This document shows, one piece after another, positions 12,363 to 24,638 of a stretch of 64,000 nt of DNA. Made by a program: the position numbers and the translations under genes. Location of the stretch: positions 1,966,727 through 2,030,726 of the forward strand of contig NC_051123.1 in NCBI RefSeq assembly GCF_014839805.1, in the 5' to 3' direction. Numbering within the stretch: position 1 is the stretch's first letter; each line of letters begins with the position of its first letter. This DNA is from Manduca sexta. Taxonomy: Eukaryota > Arthropoda > Insecta > Lepidoptera > Sphingidae. Under the pieces are notes generated by a model. The model was not told the DNA's origin, ran no database searches, and worked only from the letters and a program-made list of their open reading frames with translations.

Positions 12363-13190
12363 TCTTCGAACCAGCGATATGTTTTTTTTTCTTTGTTGTT
12401 CGTTGAAGTCTCATGGAAAAAAGTACGTACTTGAAAAAGATTTTCCTAGTACAAGTTTAATAATATGTTACTATAGATAGGTTTTACTGAAGACAGTTTT
12501 TAAATAACTAAATAAGTACTATTAGTCACACAAAACAGTCCAGAATTAAAGTCTCATCACACGTGTGTTCGCATACGTGTTAAAAACACTAGCATAATTT
12601 AAACAGCACTTTAACGTACACGAAGTTATATGTTACTTATCTATAATTGAAAATTAGTTTCTAAAGCTTAAATTATTTGTTGTTTTTGTCATTCACGCGG
12701 TTAATAAAGGCTATTATATTTATTTTAATGCATATCAAGCTATCAGCTACTTTGAACTTGATCGAGATACCTATGAAAGTTGGGACCTAAAATGCTGGCC
12801 ATCATATTGCAATAAAAAGGTCGATAAACGAAATTCGGATAATTCGAGTGTAGGCCGATAACATTAGCGCAACTTTCTTCATTTTATTACCGTTTAACCG
12901 GGCAATGAAAGTAAATACTGGTGTCAGATGACCACCGATGATGACCCTGGGTGTTTAACATTCTGTACCGACCCGCGGTTTTATTTACTCTGGTTTTAAT
13001 AAATTGAGGTGATATTTAGTGGTTACTTAACCCACTAATTGGTACTTATGTGCGCCTGGTTAGTGAAGATGAAAATTTATTAATAAGAATCGATGGGACA
13101 TCTTTGAATGTTGTGCTACTTCGATATCGGTGTAGCAAGTGCGGTTTCATATTTTAGTGGTCATAAATACTTGTTTAGTTTTGATAAAAT

Positions 13191-13476
13191 GATGGCGGCG
13201 ATAGCCTAGTTAGAAGTGGTACAGGCTGCCGAGTCGAACGTCTGCAGGTTCAAAACCTAAGGGCACGCGCATCTGATTATTCTAAAGTTATGCATGCATT
13301 CATTGTAAATAATTGCTTGCTTTTATGGTGAAGAAAAACATTGTGAGGAAACCTGTATACCTGAGAAGTTCTCTATAAAGTATTTTGAACGTGTGGTGGA
13401 CTAAGGCTTAATGCCTCTCAGTAGTAGAAGAAGCCCTTGTCCAGCAGTGAGACAGTATTTAATATAAAGCGGATTT
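13191..13476 (+). mobile_element. SINE-A, internally deleted
   Basis: A box GCGATAGCCTAGTTAGAAG and B box GGTTCAAAACC are visible. The body is diverged, and about 40 bases before the CTCTCAGTAGTAGAAG segment are missing relative to the copy at 63136. Confidence 0.8.
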
Positions 13477-14081
13477 TACTATAAAGTGCCATGATTGGTA
13501 GTAAAGCGATGGAATTATAAATCTAAGTAAATGAAGGATCAAAATTTTAAGTTATGTTGTATTTGTGAGCCTCTTTACCAATTTCTAATATATCGTTGCA
13601 AGGAGCTCAATAAAACGCGTGTATTCAATTCGACTATTTATTGCGGACTGCCCGATTACTATCATTAATACAATATTTATACTTATACATATAAAGCTAA
13701 CTATACTACACAATTGGATATCAAATATTTGTTATTTGCTTTATATTCAAGTTGTTTAAACTTATTTTGAACATAATAATAAGTTAGAGCTATAAAATGA
13801 GAGCACGAAGATACAATCATGTCACAATGAACTGGCAGATGTAACAAATGAGCAGCTCTTCAGAAAATTTGTCCAACTTACCGCTCGTTTGTGCACTTTG
13901 TGGAGCGCAGAAACACTTCCAAGTAATCATACAGATTAGTTTATCGTTATAGTCCTTTTTTAATTAAAAAAATGACAACTATGAAATTGTCTATAGATAA
14001 CATTATTTATTTACTGAGTCCTAAATGTTCACACGAGGGTCATTAAATACAATTTAAAGTTTTCTACAGTTGTGGAAATAT
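13477..14081. other. No recognised feature
   Basis: AT-rich DNA with no coding frame or repeat that I could match. Confidence 0.45.
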
Positions 14082-14192
14082 ATACGCTCGCACTCTATCA
14101 CATCATGGGACGGAATACCATGGGAAAGTAAGTGTATTAGTTCTCTGCCTAACCCACCCCTCCGGAGATAAAAGGTGTAAGTGTGTGTGTAA
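14082..14192 (+). mobile_element. SINE-B 3' fragment
   Basis: CGCTCGCACTCTATCACATC and ATGGGACGGAATACCATGG, followed by CTCCGGAGATAAAAGG, match the 3' half of SINE-B at 24639 and 59109. The head is missing. Confidence 0.7.
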
Positions 14193-14345
14193 ATAAACTA
14201 GGAATAAAATAAAATATTACGACGTTTACGTCCCGTAAAAAAATACAAGTTATGACGGTAAATTTTGAATTGAAAATTGTGTTATTTCAAATCAAAATAC
14301 TAATATAAAATAAATATAAACACTATTATTGCTATAATTTGTGAA

Positions 14346-14625
14346 TAATAATAATAATATCAGCACTGTATTATATACTTGCCCACTGCTGAGCACGGGC
14401 CTCCTCTACTACTGAGAGGGATTAGGCCTTAGTCCACCACGCTGGCCTAGTGCGGATTGGTAGACTTCACACACCTTCGAAATTCCTATAGAGAACTTCT
14501 CAGATGTGCATGTTCACACAGAATACACACATGATTTTTTAGAAAATCAGAGGTATGCCCTTGGGATTTGAACCTGCGGATATTCGTCTCGGCAGTCCGT
14601 TCCACACCCAACTAGGCTATCGCCC
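14346..14625 (-). mobile_element. SINE-A, near full length
   Basis: Minus orientation: (ATT)n tail at 14346-14360, CTCTACTACTGAGAGGG, then B box (GGATTTGAACC on the plus strand) and A box complement AACTAGGCTATCGCC at the high end. About 30 bases around the ATCGTGAGGAAA segment are lost. Confidence 0.85.
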
Positions 14626-14961
14626 CATCTATCATGTTTTAAATAAATTTTGAAAATAGAAGCATGAGTTTAATAAAATCTTTATAATTATTAGATATAC
14701 TGGTACAAAAACCCAGGATACAAACATGATTGCCGACGCTAAACACGTTCTCAATTAGTAGACGTTGATTTCCATGTAAACGACTGTGGCTTCCTCTTAT
14801 CGTACCAGCGCATCCCGTGGCGGATGTCAACTCTATTCTAAAGTAAATGGTTACGGCCGTCCCACTAGAGACTAGACCGGACTTAGAAACACAAGTATAT
14901 GATCACTTATAATCGTGTAGTATCCAACCAAAACGCGTTCGGAATTTTTGTTTAGTGTCTA
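14626..14961. other. No recognised feature
   Basis: Short stretch between repeats with no supported gene. Confidence 0.4.
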
Positions 14962-15078
14962 CATAATGAAACTTAACATCTCATGTCTCTGGATGGTGAT
15001 CGCAGTGGAATGAGATGTTAAGGTGTTGCGTGGTGTTTCTACTGTTTATGGCGGTCATATCGCTTACCATCACCCAGG
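14962..15078 (+). repeat. Repeat family C fragment
   Basis: ACTTAACATCTCATGTCTC, GATCGCAGTGGAATGAG, then GGTGTTTCTACTGTTTATGG and CGCTTACCATCA match the 62293 copy. It is truncated at the 3' side. Confidence 0.7.
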
Positions 15079-15868
15079 TAGACTCTTATGTATGAGAGAC
15101 CTACCACCAGTCATAATATATTTCCCAAGATAGTGCGTTTCTCAGAGAAGGCCATCATAAATTGACCATTGTCACATAAGACCACCATAAATTATTTTAT
15201 TGGCGCCATTCTGTGCAACAGATCGAGAGCGTCTGCGTGAAGCCTTATATAAGGTTTGTCACAGACCTGTGTGGGTAGTTATGTATGTATTCCGGTTTTC
15301 GTTTCAACTTACTCTCTGGGAAAAAACAGATGAGACTAAGGGCTTAATGGTTATGAAGTAAAAGTTATGGATAAGTGAAAATTAAATGACGTAAGATTAT
15401 ATAATTATATAGCAATTGCGGTAATTGCGAAAGAGTTAATCGACTTAGAAAAGATAAGGTTTCTTTTAAGATATTCTTATATTTAATTTCCTTACTAATA
15501 GAATTATTCATTAGCCAGTGAAACTGGTAAATTTTTGAATCCATAATACTTTTTTTTTATGATTTTTTATTTTCTGATTTTTCGATAATTTTGTAATTTA
15601 GTGCGAACATGGTGCGTGTAAGTGTATTTCTGATTGAAACTATGATGTTGTTTCCCCGACAAATTGCACTACTAAGGCTTTGGAGCATGTAAAATCCAAA
15701 TTACTTTTTAATAATATTAATTTTGTTCTAAACTCACATTTATTCTACATATATGGTCAGAATAACTTATGGTAGTGTTGTTTTAGAAGTCAAGTACATA
15801 GTTTCATTGTTTAACGTAATTGCAAAGTAGCCACGTATAACAAGACTGCATACTGATTCCTGTGAACG
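15079..15868. other. No recognised feature
   Basis: Mostly AT-rich. A GC-richer bit at about 15190-15280 (GATCGAGAGCGTCTGCG) did not match anything else in the window. Confidence 0.4.
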
Positions 15869-15956
15869 CAATCATCTCTCGTCAGTCGACATTCTATTAA
15901 ACCCCACTTACCATCAGGTACAGTAGAGTCAATATGCCGTGGACCTATAACAAAAA
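15869..15956 (-). repeat. Repeat family D fragment
   Basis: ATCATCTCTCGTCAGTCGAC followed by CTTACCATCAGGTACAGTAG matches the start of family D as seen at 21329 and 35934. Only the first 90 bases are present. Confidence 0.7.
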
Positions 15957-15965
15957 AGTTAAACA

Positions 15966-16138
15966 TACATACATAACATCACGCATTTATCTCCGAAGGG
16001 GTATGCAGAGGCGCAACTAGGGCACCCACTTTTCGCCAAGTATGTTCCGTCCCATGATGTTATAGGGACCGAGCCTATCGCCATATCGAGCACAAATTCC
16101 AGACTCCGGGATACTGAGCAGAAAAAACCCAAATATCG
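15966..16138 (-). mobile_element. SINE-B 3' part
   Basis: Minus orientation: ACTTTTCGCCAAGTATGTTC, CCGTCCCATGATG, then GACTCCGGGATACTGAGCAG. The tRNA-like head is missing. A 107-codon frame on this strand is explained by the SINE. Confidence 0.75.
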
Positions 16139-18423
16139 CGATAAAAAGTTAAACGCAACGTCTTTAATTTGCAGACTTTGTTTTGTCCCTACTATTAGGT
16201 GCAATGAATCACTTGCCAAAGTAGCTTTCAAACACAATTCGGCAAGGAACCCGCATGAACACTGCACATAAATATCTTCCATGTAGGAGTTGTGTAGGCT
16301 TGATAACGCTGAGTCAAACGAAGGTCAATTACGTCATGAAGAAAAGTTGTTTCTAGGAATTTATGCTAATTGTAATAGAGAACAGGCAATCTTAGATTTT
16401 TCCTATGTTTGTGAACAAGTTTTTAATTATTTTTTTTTAGTTTGCAAAGTATTGTCCGTATAAAACTCTTCAGATGTTGTTCACAGAGTTGGTTAGATCT
16501 GTATTATGAATGGGTGTCATTGATGTTTGTCTTTCGGAATGACTGTGAGTAATATGAAATAATCCCTTTTACCCTTTTTCGATTGATTGTGTAAATTCAA
16601 ATGACTTATTTATTGGTGTATTTTTGGGTTCGGATTTAAAATTAAGATTGGAGTTTTTATTGATATGTCTAATCAACTGTTATCTGGTTGTTATTTAAGG
16701 GCCGAAATATAGTATTTAAGTCTAGTCTAAGCTATAAGTAAACTTTAAAACATTACTTTTCATGGCTTTTTATGCGTGAAATGTACCTTGCGTTCTTTTA
16801 TACACCTATTACCTACCCCTGACAACGTGTATACAAATTTTGTCATAATCGGTTGAGTAATTAATGCGTGAAAGTGTAACCAAACAAAAAAAAATATCGA
16901 CGGTTAAAGGCTTAATTGATTTTTATTTTCAAAAGATTTAACTAGATTCAAAAAAACATAGGAAAACGAGCTGATTTTAAATATGTAAAAAAGTTAGTGT
17001 CGCAAAAAAATATCGTACATGTCAATAGCCTTTCAACTGACGATTTTTAATATTAATTAGGATACTTGGTGAATCCCCCGGCTCCCCTTTCATTCATCTA
17101 AGCGAAAGGAGCATGGGCATAAATATTTTAGGTAATAGGGTGGCGTAGCAAATAAATACTTTGGGAACCTTCAAAACAACGGTGCAACAATTTTTTTTAA
17201 AGATGGCGTTCTCATAAAATAACATTTTTTGTTCAATATTCTACAAGTCATGTGCATGGTTCTACGAAAGTTATTACAGTTTTTACCACAATTTACACTG
17301 TAATTGAACTGCATGGATTCCTCGCGAGTCGGCACGGCCCGAGGCGCCATTCTATATTTACCGCGACAGCCAGATCAGATGAAAACTACCATTGTATACC
17401 ATTGAATCAAGTTTATTAGTTGTTATAAATAATGTTTAGACCTCACAGACACTAAAGTTATAGGGAATGGCTCTTCTCCGACTTTTTTAACAAACAGAAA
17501 ATGAAATTTGTTTAGTGCTGGGAATCGAACCCGTTTTTTCTTTGATCGCTGTGTTACTAAGATTATTGACTTTTTTTATGCAGTATTCGAGTTATAAAGT
17601 ATAATTATTTTATACACTGTTCGAGTTACTTATTCTACCTGAGAATATTTTTTTAAATACCAAGATAGATAAAAAAATGTTGCTAGAATAAAAAATACAT
17701 AAGAAAACTTTAAAGGCATGCAAATATGTATGTAATGCGTACTGTTATTGACATGTTTTTAAAGTGAATCTAAAGCTAAAAATAAAATCTGCTCGTGTTT
17801 TAATTTGCAAGTACTTTGACGAAAGTGCTCGAAACCAAAACGCCTTACAAATCGAACATTTACAATAACGATTACGCTATTATGTAACATACGTCCACTT
17901 TCCAACCACCAACGCAGTGATAAATCTTCAACTAATGAACGAGAAAGTGCGTGAGGCGATTGCAACTAAATTAATTTAATGAAGTGTGCGTGGATTGTTT
18001 GTAATTAGATAGTGTCACGTGATTGCGGTGTTTTTGAAACAGACTTTGTACGTGAAATAAATAGAGACAAAATAAAATAATTTAAATAATACTTCGCAAT
18101 GTAATGTTTACGAGATCAGAAATTGGATTGTTCTCTTTAAAGTTACCTGTGTTTTTTTATTAGATAAATAAATATAATTGATAAGAAATTCTGAGGGAAT
18201 TTCAAGTATGAATTATTATATTAAGTATTAATAAGATGTTTCTAAAAATTTCGAGCCATGCTTCTTATCACGAGGGCTAAATAGATTATCGACATTTCCT
18301 TATTATTTAGTCTAAAATAGCCACTCGTATTGCCAACATTTTTTTTGTATCATACCTATTTTAAAAATTTTACTATACCAAGTTCAAGAAAAAAATAAAA
18401 GCAGAGAATACCGTATCAAATCT
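16139..18423. other. AT-rich DNA, possible old repeat at 16740-16890
   Basis: No gene seen. The phrase AATTTTGTCATAATCGGTTG near 16840 resembles a motif widespread in insect nonautonomous elements and LINE tails, and GGTTCGATTCCCAGCAC (minus, about 17520) is B-box-like. Both are weak. A GC-richer patch at 17310-17380 is unexplained. Confidence 0.4.
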
Positions 18424-18592
18424 ATACTATAAAGCTAAAGAGTTTGTTTGAATATATAAATCTCAGGAACTACTAAACCGATGCTGATATTTTATTCACT
18501 ATTAGGAACCTACATTACTGCCGAGTGCTATAGGCTACTTTTTTTTGTCCCGGACAAACTATTCACGCGGGGGATGTCGCAATCAAGACCTA
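18424..18592 (+). mobile_element. Short Helitron-like element
   Basis: Starts TCTATACTATAAAGC and AGAGTTTGTTTG and ends near TTCACGCGGG...CCTAGTA. The body (CTCAGGAACTACTAAACCGA, CATTACTGCCGAGTGCTATAG) is shared with 19162 and 28123. The 5'-TC and 3' CTAG-type end fit nonautonomous Helitrons of Lepidoptera. Confidence 0.6.
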
Positions 18593-19161
18593 GTACAATA
18601 TAACTTTTGTTTACATCTATTAATTTCTCCGATACAACACATATACAAAATTAAAAAGTAGTTAGACTTGCTTACATTTATTTTCGCCCTGATGGTTATA
18701 TAAACATGACTATTTATGTACCCTATCGTTAATTAAAATCACTGACATTCAAAATGGCTTCCCCCGAAGCCGTATTCGCAACGCAGGTGAATACACCGGA
18801 TGTGGTCTTGATGCGGGTTTGCGAACAAATCTAAAGTATTAATCGTGAGCTACCTGCCTATTTGAATTTGGAAATGGGATTGCGAAAAAAAATATGTGTG
18901 CCAGTATTGTTAATTCAAATAAAGTTTGTTTTTGTGGAACTTTTTGAACAGGTACATTATTTGTAATACGTGCACAGATAAAATATCAATGAATTGAAAT
19001 TTATTCAAAATGAATTTAAGAATTTAATTCCTGCAGGACTAAATATGAGCCATAAGTGTTTATCGCTGGGGATATAAAATATATATTATACCCATAAGAT
19101 CATTGTTTGGCTTAGCACCCTCTTTCCATTCTCATTTACAACAGTAATCAATTTATTGTTA

Positions 19162-19350
19162 ATCTATACTAATATATAAAGATGAAGAGTTTGTTTGTTT
19201 AAACGCGCTAATCTCAGAAATTACTATACCAATTATGATTTTTTTTTCACTAATAAGCTACATTACTCCTGAGTTCTATATCTATAGGTTATTTTTATCC
19301 CGGAAAAACTTATTCACGCGGACGGAACCGCAAGCAAAAGGTACCAGTAT
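19162..19350 (+). mobile_element. Short Helitron-like element
   Basis: TCTATACTAATATATAAAG, GAGTTTGTTTGTTTAAACGC, TCCCGGAAAAACTTATTCAC and GCGGACGGAACCGCAAGC, in the same order as the other short copies. The last bases (GGTACCAGT) depart from CTAGT, so the 3' end is mutated or truncated. Confidence 0.65.
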
Positions 19351-19734
19351 AAATTAGTTAAAAATACCTATACTAATTTGCTAGAAAATTTTAATCTACT
19401 GACTTTATAATAACCGACAACTGTTTCATTCACAGTTACGAATTCATTATGTTTCGAAACAATTTAGCAGTTTTTATATAAAACAGGAAATTGATATTGC
19501 ATGTGCGCGACGGATCTTGTGTTATTGAGGTGGATATGAAAGCAGTGACTGATACATTTCTTTGTTACGTAACATTTATATGTTAATTGAATGAGAATGG
19601 AATGTTTTAATCTTGATATTTTTTACTACATAATATAATATTAAATTGTAGGAATTTAAATGAAATGCAAGCAAATTGGTTTATTAAAAAAACTTATGTT
19701 TTTTAATTTGTATATTGACGTGTAAATTGCCATT

Positions 19735-19806
19735 AAAATAAAACTATTTTTTAGTTTTTTCGCGGTTTTTATATTCTTAGATTCTCTCGGAGTTTTGAAC
19801 ACTGCA
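19735..19806 (-). mobile_element. Penelope-like terminal remnant
   Basis: ATAAAACTATTTTTTAG, CGCGGTTTTTATATTCTTAG and TTCTC match the ends at 9625 and 11520. It is abruptly joined to repeat family E at about 19807. Confidence 0.5.
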
Positions 19807-19965
19807 GTCTTACGGCCCAATGTCGTCACTCAGAAGCATATTATCATCCGAGCGAGCATTGGACCGAGTCCCTAACCCCTGTATACGCTACACCGGCATA
19901 CCAACTAAAACTTCCAGTGGCCTTCTTCGGCGCATACGGGATGGCCCCAAGGTATCTTGTTGCAC
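19807..19965 (-). repeat. Repeat family E, 3' part
   Basis: CTGCAGTCTTACGGCCCAAT, then CATCCGAGCGAGCATTGGA, matches in inverse the 23650-23860 part of the larger copy at 23386. A 79-codon frame over it is a by-product of the repeat. Confidence 0.65.
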
Positions 19966-20331
19966 TAAGGTAGCTGCTCGGAACCGTCATTATTTTAACC
20001 AGTTTATAGTTCTCTTACGAGTTGGTCACTCGCCACAAATAGACGCAGACATTGGATAGCATTACGTATGCTATATATTAGATAACGACTTACACAACAC
20101 AATTACTAGATACGTGGAGACGATCTGTTCATTGATTCAGAAATAATGTTCAGTTGCGTTATACTTTATCATTATTTTGCAACGTCAAGGATTCGTAGAT
20201 AATAAAAACCTATTTGATCAAATACACAGATAGATGACTCTTTATTTTACGCTATAGATATGTATTGTTTACAAATTAGTTGACCTTTCCTATTTTTAAC
20301 AAAGGGATGTTTCGTTCCTTTACGAAATCTA

Positions 20332-20453
20332 TCTTCTATACTTATAATAAATCTGTAGAGAGGTCAATTCTGTACATAAAATATATTTCCAAAATAACTA
20401 TCAGGGGGTGATTAGGGATCGATACTGATGCCAAAAATGCAATTAGTAAAATT

Positions 20454-20490
<37 letters not shown>

Positions 20491-21190
20491 ATAACCGTTA
20501 TAGAAACAAAAACTACTCGACGGATTTTAACGAAACTTGGTACAATTATTTGTCATACTCCTGTGCTGGTTATAGTATACTTTTCATCACGCTACAATTA
20601 ATAGGAGCAGAGCAGTGAAGGGAAATGTTGGGAAAACGGGAGAGGTTACTCCATTTTTTAAGCTTCCGTCGCGTGTGCAACCTTAATGGTTAAAGCTACA
20701 CAGAAATCATATATGACGGAAATGTTCTCCTTAAAATTATGTAAAAAATATCCCACGACAGCATATGTCTATCTTTTATGGTTGACTCACAATAACACGT
20801 GTAACTCCTGATAGCTTAGCAGTTCGAAGCTTTCTCATTATATTTGTCTACTCTTACGTTTATAACACTCTCAGTCATCCCTAATTAAAAAGTTAACATT
20901 ATTAAATATTCCATAATAAAGAATCATAGAAATCGGTATAGAAACACCAAAGTTATACATGAAATACGCTAATAATAAGCCATCATGCGTGAATACTGAA
21001 TCATGCTATAAGGATTATTTTTGTATATATATAAGGTCGCGAACACACAGGCAGGCGGCTTGCTTGGCACCTAGAGGCTAGCGAATCACCTAGCGAGTAG
21101 CTTCGTAAAACGAACATTCTCGAACGTTCGCGACCGGCTCCATTTTTGAAGTCCGAAATCCACGCGGGCGAAGCTGCGAGCGGAAGCTAG
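20332..21190 (+). mobile_element. Nonautonomous Helitron, apparently full length
   Basis: Begins A|TC (TCTTCTATACTTATAATAAA) and ends GCGGAAGCTAG|T, so both termini fit insertion between A and T without target duplication. The 3' part has GAAATCCACGCGGGCGAAG. The body is like a family known in many Lepidoptera, with AGCTTAGCAGTTCGAAGC and GGTCGCGAACACACAGGC. It carries a CTGT microsatellite at 20457-20492 and no Rep/helicase frame, so it would depend on a partner for movement. Confidence 0.75.
20457..20492. repeat. (CTGT)n microsatellite
   Basis: About nine tandem CTGT units, in the place where this Helitron family often carries a GTCT-type microsatellite. Confidence 0.9.
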
Positions 21191-21328
21191 TAGAAAATAA
21201 AATGCTACAATACTTATTTTATTAGGTATGTTTATTGTTTATCTCTGAACTCGGGGAAATAAAAACAAAGCTACATGGCTGAAAGGGTATTGGTAAATTC
21301 CTTTTTTTTTATTTTGAAACAATATTTA

Positions 21329-21550
21329 TTTTGCCCTACTGCACCTGATAGTAAGTGGAGTCCAACAGAATATCGACTGACGAGAGATGATTACCCTTCG
21401 ACAGTCGACTCAATTATGCCGGCCTGTTGAAACCGAATATATACAGGCTGATCCCGCATCACGAGACACTTACGTAGGCCACTATGGCGGGTTTCTTCTG
21501 TACTTTGGTCGCCATCCGAGCGGATATAGAACACATCATACCACCAACAA
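21329..21550 (+). repeat. Repeat family D, full length
   Basis: CCCTACTGCACCTGATAG, CGACTGACGAGAGATGATTA, AATTATGCCGGCCTGTTG, ACACTTACGTAGGCCACTAT, CGCCATCCGAGCGGATATAG and CATACCACCAACA, in the same order as copies at 35934 and 56190. No coding capacity; mechanism of spread unknown to me. Confidence 0.8.
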
Positions 21551-21928
21551 AAATTAATCGAGCGGTTTTGCTTTCATCATATTTCGAATACATTTTAATT
21601 AAATAAATTCAAAATTTTATTCCTTCAATTCATTAGTTATAATGAATAAGGCATACAAATCATCTTATTAATGTTAATATTACCATCTCCGCCATTAGCA
21701 ATGCGTAAACACGTTGATTATAGGAATTACTGTAAGCGAAATTATAACTGTTAACTAAAGTAGGCATAACTTACAAAATGTTAACCGCATTTTTCAATAC
21801 GTAATATGTCATGTTCTCGAAGTAATTACGTCACGTTTTCAAGATACTTTTGTAATTACGAGTTCTGGGAATCGTATACAGAAATATTCTACAAGAGTGT
21901 TATGTACAAAAATACTATAATGAACATA

Positions 21929-22244
21929 ATAATATCAGCCCTGTATTATATACTGTCTCATTGCTGCACGGGCCTCCTCTACTATTGAGAGGGATTAGCG
22001 ATTAGTCTACCATGCTGGCTTAGTGCGGATTGGTAGACTTCACACACCCTCAAAATTCCTATAGAAAGCTTTTTAGGTATGCAGGTTTCCCCACGATATT
22101 TTTCTTCACCGGTAAAGCAAGCGATGATTCACAAAGAATACACACAATTGATTTTATAAAAGTCAAAGGTGTGTGCTCTTGGGATTTGAACCTGCGGACA
22201 TTCGTCTCGGCAGTCCGTTCCACAACCAAATTAGCTAACGCCGC
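21929..22244 (-). mobile_element. SINE-A, near full length
   Basis: Minus orientation, from an AATAATATCAGCCCTG tail to the A-box complement AATTAGCTAACGCCGC. It keeps the CACGATATTTTTCTTCACCG region lost in the copy at 14346. Two overlapping open frames here (81 and 67 codons) are side effects of the SINE. Confidence 0.85.
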
Positions 22245-22390
22245 GTTAAATGGACATAACACCGGTCTTAAATAGGGCGATAATTTTAATCGAAATCAAA
22301 ACACTTTTTTGGTATTAATATTCTGAAACCTGATTGTATGTTATGCTTACATATGCAGTAAATGTGGTTAATCAAGCACCTATGTTTATG

Positions 22391-22660
22391 CAGCGATAGC
22401 CTAGTTAGAAAAGGAACTATCGAGACCAATATCTGCAGATTCAAAAGCCAAGGGCACGCACCTTTGGTTTTTCTAAAGTTTCATGAGGAAACATGCATAC
22501 CAGAGTAGTTCTCTTTAAGAATTTTAAGGGTATCTGAGACCTGTCAATCCGCATCAAAGCAGCGTGGTGAACTAAGGCCTAAGTCCTCTCCGTAGTAGAG
22601 GAGGCATGTGCCCAGCAGTGGGACAGTGTATAATACAGGACTGATATCATTATTAATATT
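22391..22660 (+). mobile_element. SINE-A, opposite orientation to its neighbour
   Basis: AGCGATAGCCTAGTTAGAA, B box region GATTCAAAAGCC, and GTAGTAGAGGAGGC near the tail. It lies 147 bases from the minus-strand copy, so the pair can form an inverted-repeat hairpin if transcribed. Confidence 0.8.
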
Positions 22661-23145
22661 AAACACCTACTTCTATATCTTAAGATTAAAATTTAAACCA
22701 TAATCAGTTCTTTTAATTCAAAAATTCATACATATTTATGACTCCGTGGTAAAACCAAATGTAACCGACGCGAATATTTAAATACCACAAAATACTGATT
22801 TTGATCATCATTCTTTTGGGAATTAAACCTGTAACTTCACAGTTAACAACTAAACCACAAGGCGATTATATAAGCATGCGATATCGACGTATTTCTTTGT
22901 ACATGCAATTTGCTTTCAAGGTGTTTCGCAGACAATGGATCTTCCTGTCACACACGACGGTTATTAACTGTTATGTAACGTTATATAATCAGATAGGCAT
23001 CTGGAAAAAGATATTTAAGAGTATCACTGATAAACTTTGAACCACTATTATAAACACAAGGGCTTGTATATTTGGACTCTGAGTCAATCAAGCGTGAATG
23101 ATTTGGATTTGTATGACCTGACGCAGATTTTATTTTTTTACGTGC

Positions 23146-23378
23146 TTGAAATGAAGAGACGAGCTTGCCGTTTGCCTGTTGATAAACAGTAGAAACACCA
23201 TCCAACACCTTGAATTACAAAGTATTGTTTGGTATTCCACTGCGCACGCCATCCTGAGACATGTGATGAGTCTTATTATATCCAGTAATTACGCTGGCTA
23301 CAATGTCCTTCTAACCGGAACACACCAGTGACTATACACTGCTGCTTCGCGGCAGAAATAGACAACCGTCCCGGTAAA
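23146..23378 (-). repeat. Repeat family C, near full length
   Basis: Minus orientation: GAGACGAGCTTGCCGTTTGC, AAACAGTAGAAACACCATCC, TTCCACTGCGCACGCCATCC and GCTACAATGTCCTTCTAACC. The high end carries the TTCGCGGCAGAAATAG head also seen at 2380. Confidence 0.75.
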
Positions 23379-23385
23379 TACTTTT

Positions 23386-23905
23386 TTATTGCCTTAATAG
23401 GCAAACGGACAAGCGGTCCGTCTGATGGCAAGCATCCGCCGCTCATGGACTAAAGCAATACCAGAGGTACAGCCAAGACATTGCCTAAAGGGAGGTGAGC
23501 ATTCTTTTTAAACCTCGTTTAAAGGACAAGTAATAGCGCTCGGGAAACACTGATGCAGGGAGTTCATTCTAAAGTAGTTTTGTAGTACCTGAATGTATTT
23601 GAACCTGCATTCTATATTCAGTACTAAAAAATCTGTTTGTACAGTACAAGCAGGATACCCCGGGACCGTCCTTTTCGAAGAAGGCCGCCGCGGGTTTTAG
23701 TTGGTACGCGATGTACGGTACACAGGGGATTGGACTCCATCCAATGCTTGCTCGGAAGATGCAATGTTCCCGAATATAGGCTTTGAACTGTAAGACCAGT
23801 GAATTGCTCGGAAGATGCAATACTCCCGAATATCGGCATTAAGCCGTAAGACCAGTGAAACCAACATAACCGTTCCCTAAGTGATGATAGCGTTACGCTT
23901 TTTTT
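23386..23905 (+). repeat. Repeat family E, largest copy
   Basis: Starts TTATTGCCTTAATAGGCAAAC and GCATCCGCCGCTCATGGAC, runs through GCGCTCGGGAAACACTGATG to CTTGCTCGGAAGATGCAATG, and ends at a T-run followed by CCCCGAAAAAAG. An internal segment of about 60 bases (GAATTGCTCGGAAGATGCAAT...CCAGTGAA) is tandemly duplicated at 23743-23860. Other partial copies: 19807 (minus), 29805 and 55889. Frames over this region on the minus strand are not accepted as genes. Confidence 0.7.
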
Positions 23906-24424
23906 TTCCCCGAAAAAAGTCAGTATTTGATCCGTCAACCGATACATACATAAATTGTAAATACTAGTATATACGTACCTATAATTCATAATGTAGTATA
24001 GAAATATTTATAAAGAAGTCGAGGGTAGTGCGACCGGCCTATTCTCGATCTACAGTCCTAATAAAAATCAGTGTGGTTTTCCGTGAGATTCATTGCGCTT
24101 CGTTCTACACAATATCTTGTAAAGAATATTATCCCATCCTTAAATACAATCCCAAACAACCGCTGTATCTAGGCTAAAGCCATCAGTACTATAATAGGTC
24201 CTGTGCAGTTACAAGGCGACAAGTCAACGACAATCGCAAGTGAAATGTCGGAAGGACATCAACAATGCAAGCCACTCCCTAAATTGTGAAGAGCGCTTTC
24301 TTCGAATACCTAGCGGAGATGTCATTGTCAAACCTGTTTTAGTATGTCAAGCGTAGTAAACACTAGCACATATTTTAAATATTTAACTACTTACTGTAAA
24401 TTCATTGAGTTTGAAATAAATCTA

Positions 24425-24630
24425 GTTTAGTTTTGTTTTGATTTTTGTATTATTATTTTCTGCCGATGTTTTGAAGACTGCATTCATGGTCACGGCGTGG
24501 ACTGAGGTGTTGGTCGTCCGCAAGTCAGATACAATATCTACGTACATTTTACAATTATACTATTTTTATTTTTTAGCTGTTGACGGTCCGATCTACGCAG
24601 AAAGAGATCACAGCGTCTTATTGAAAATAT
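24425..24630 (-). mobile_element. Penelope-like 3' end fragment
   Basis: TTTTCTGCCGATGTTTTGAAG, TCACGGCGTGGACTGAGG and GGTCCGATCTACGCAGAAAG align with the 57090-57370 region read backwards. No coding portion is attached. Confidence 0.6.
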
Positions 24631-24638
24631 ATTTTTTA

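Noticed and set aside
15959..16282. Minus-strand 107-codon frame
   Set aside because: More than half is SINE-B 3' sequence.
23569..23989. Two minus-strand frames of 83 and 121 codons
   Set aside because: Both are within repeat family E, whose internal duplication explains their similarity.
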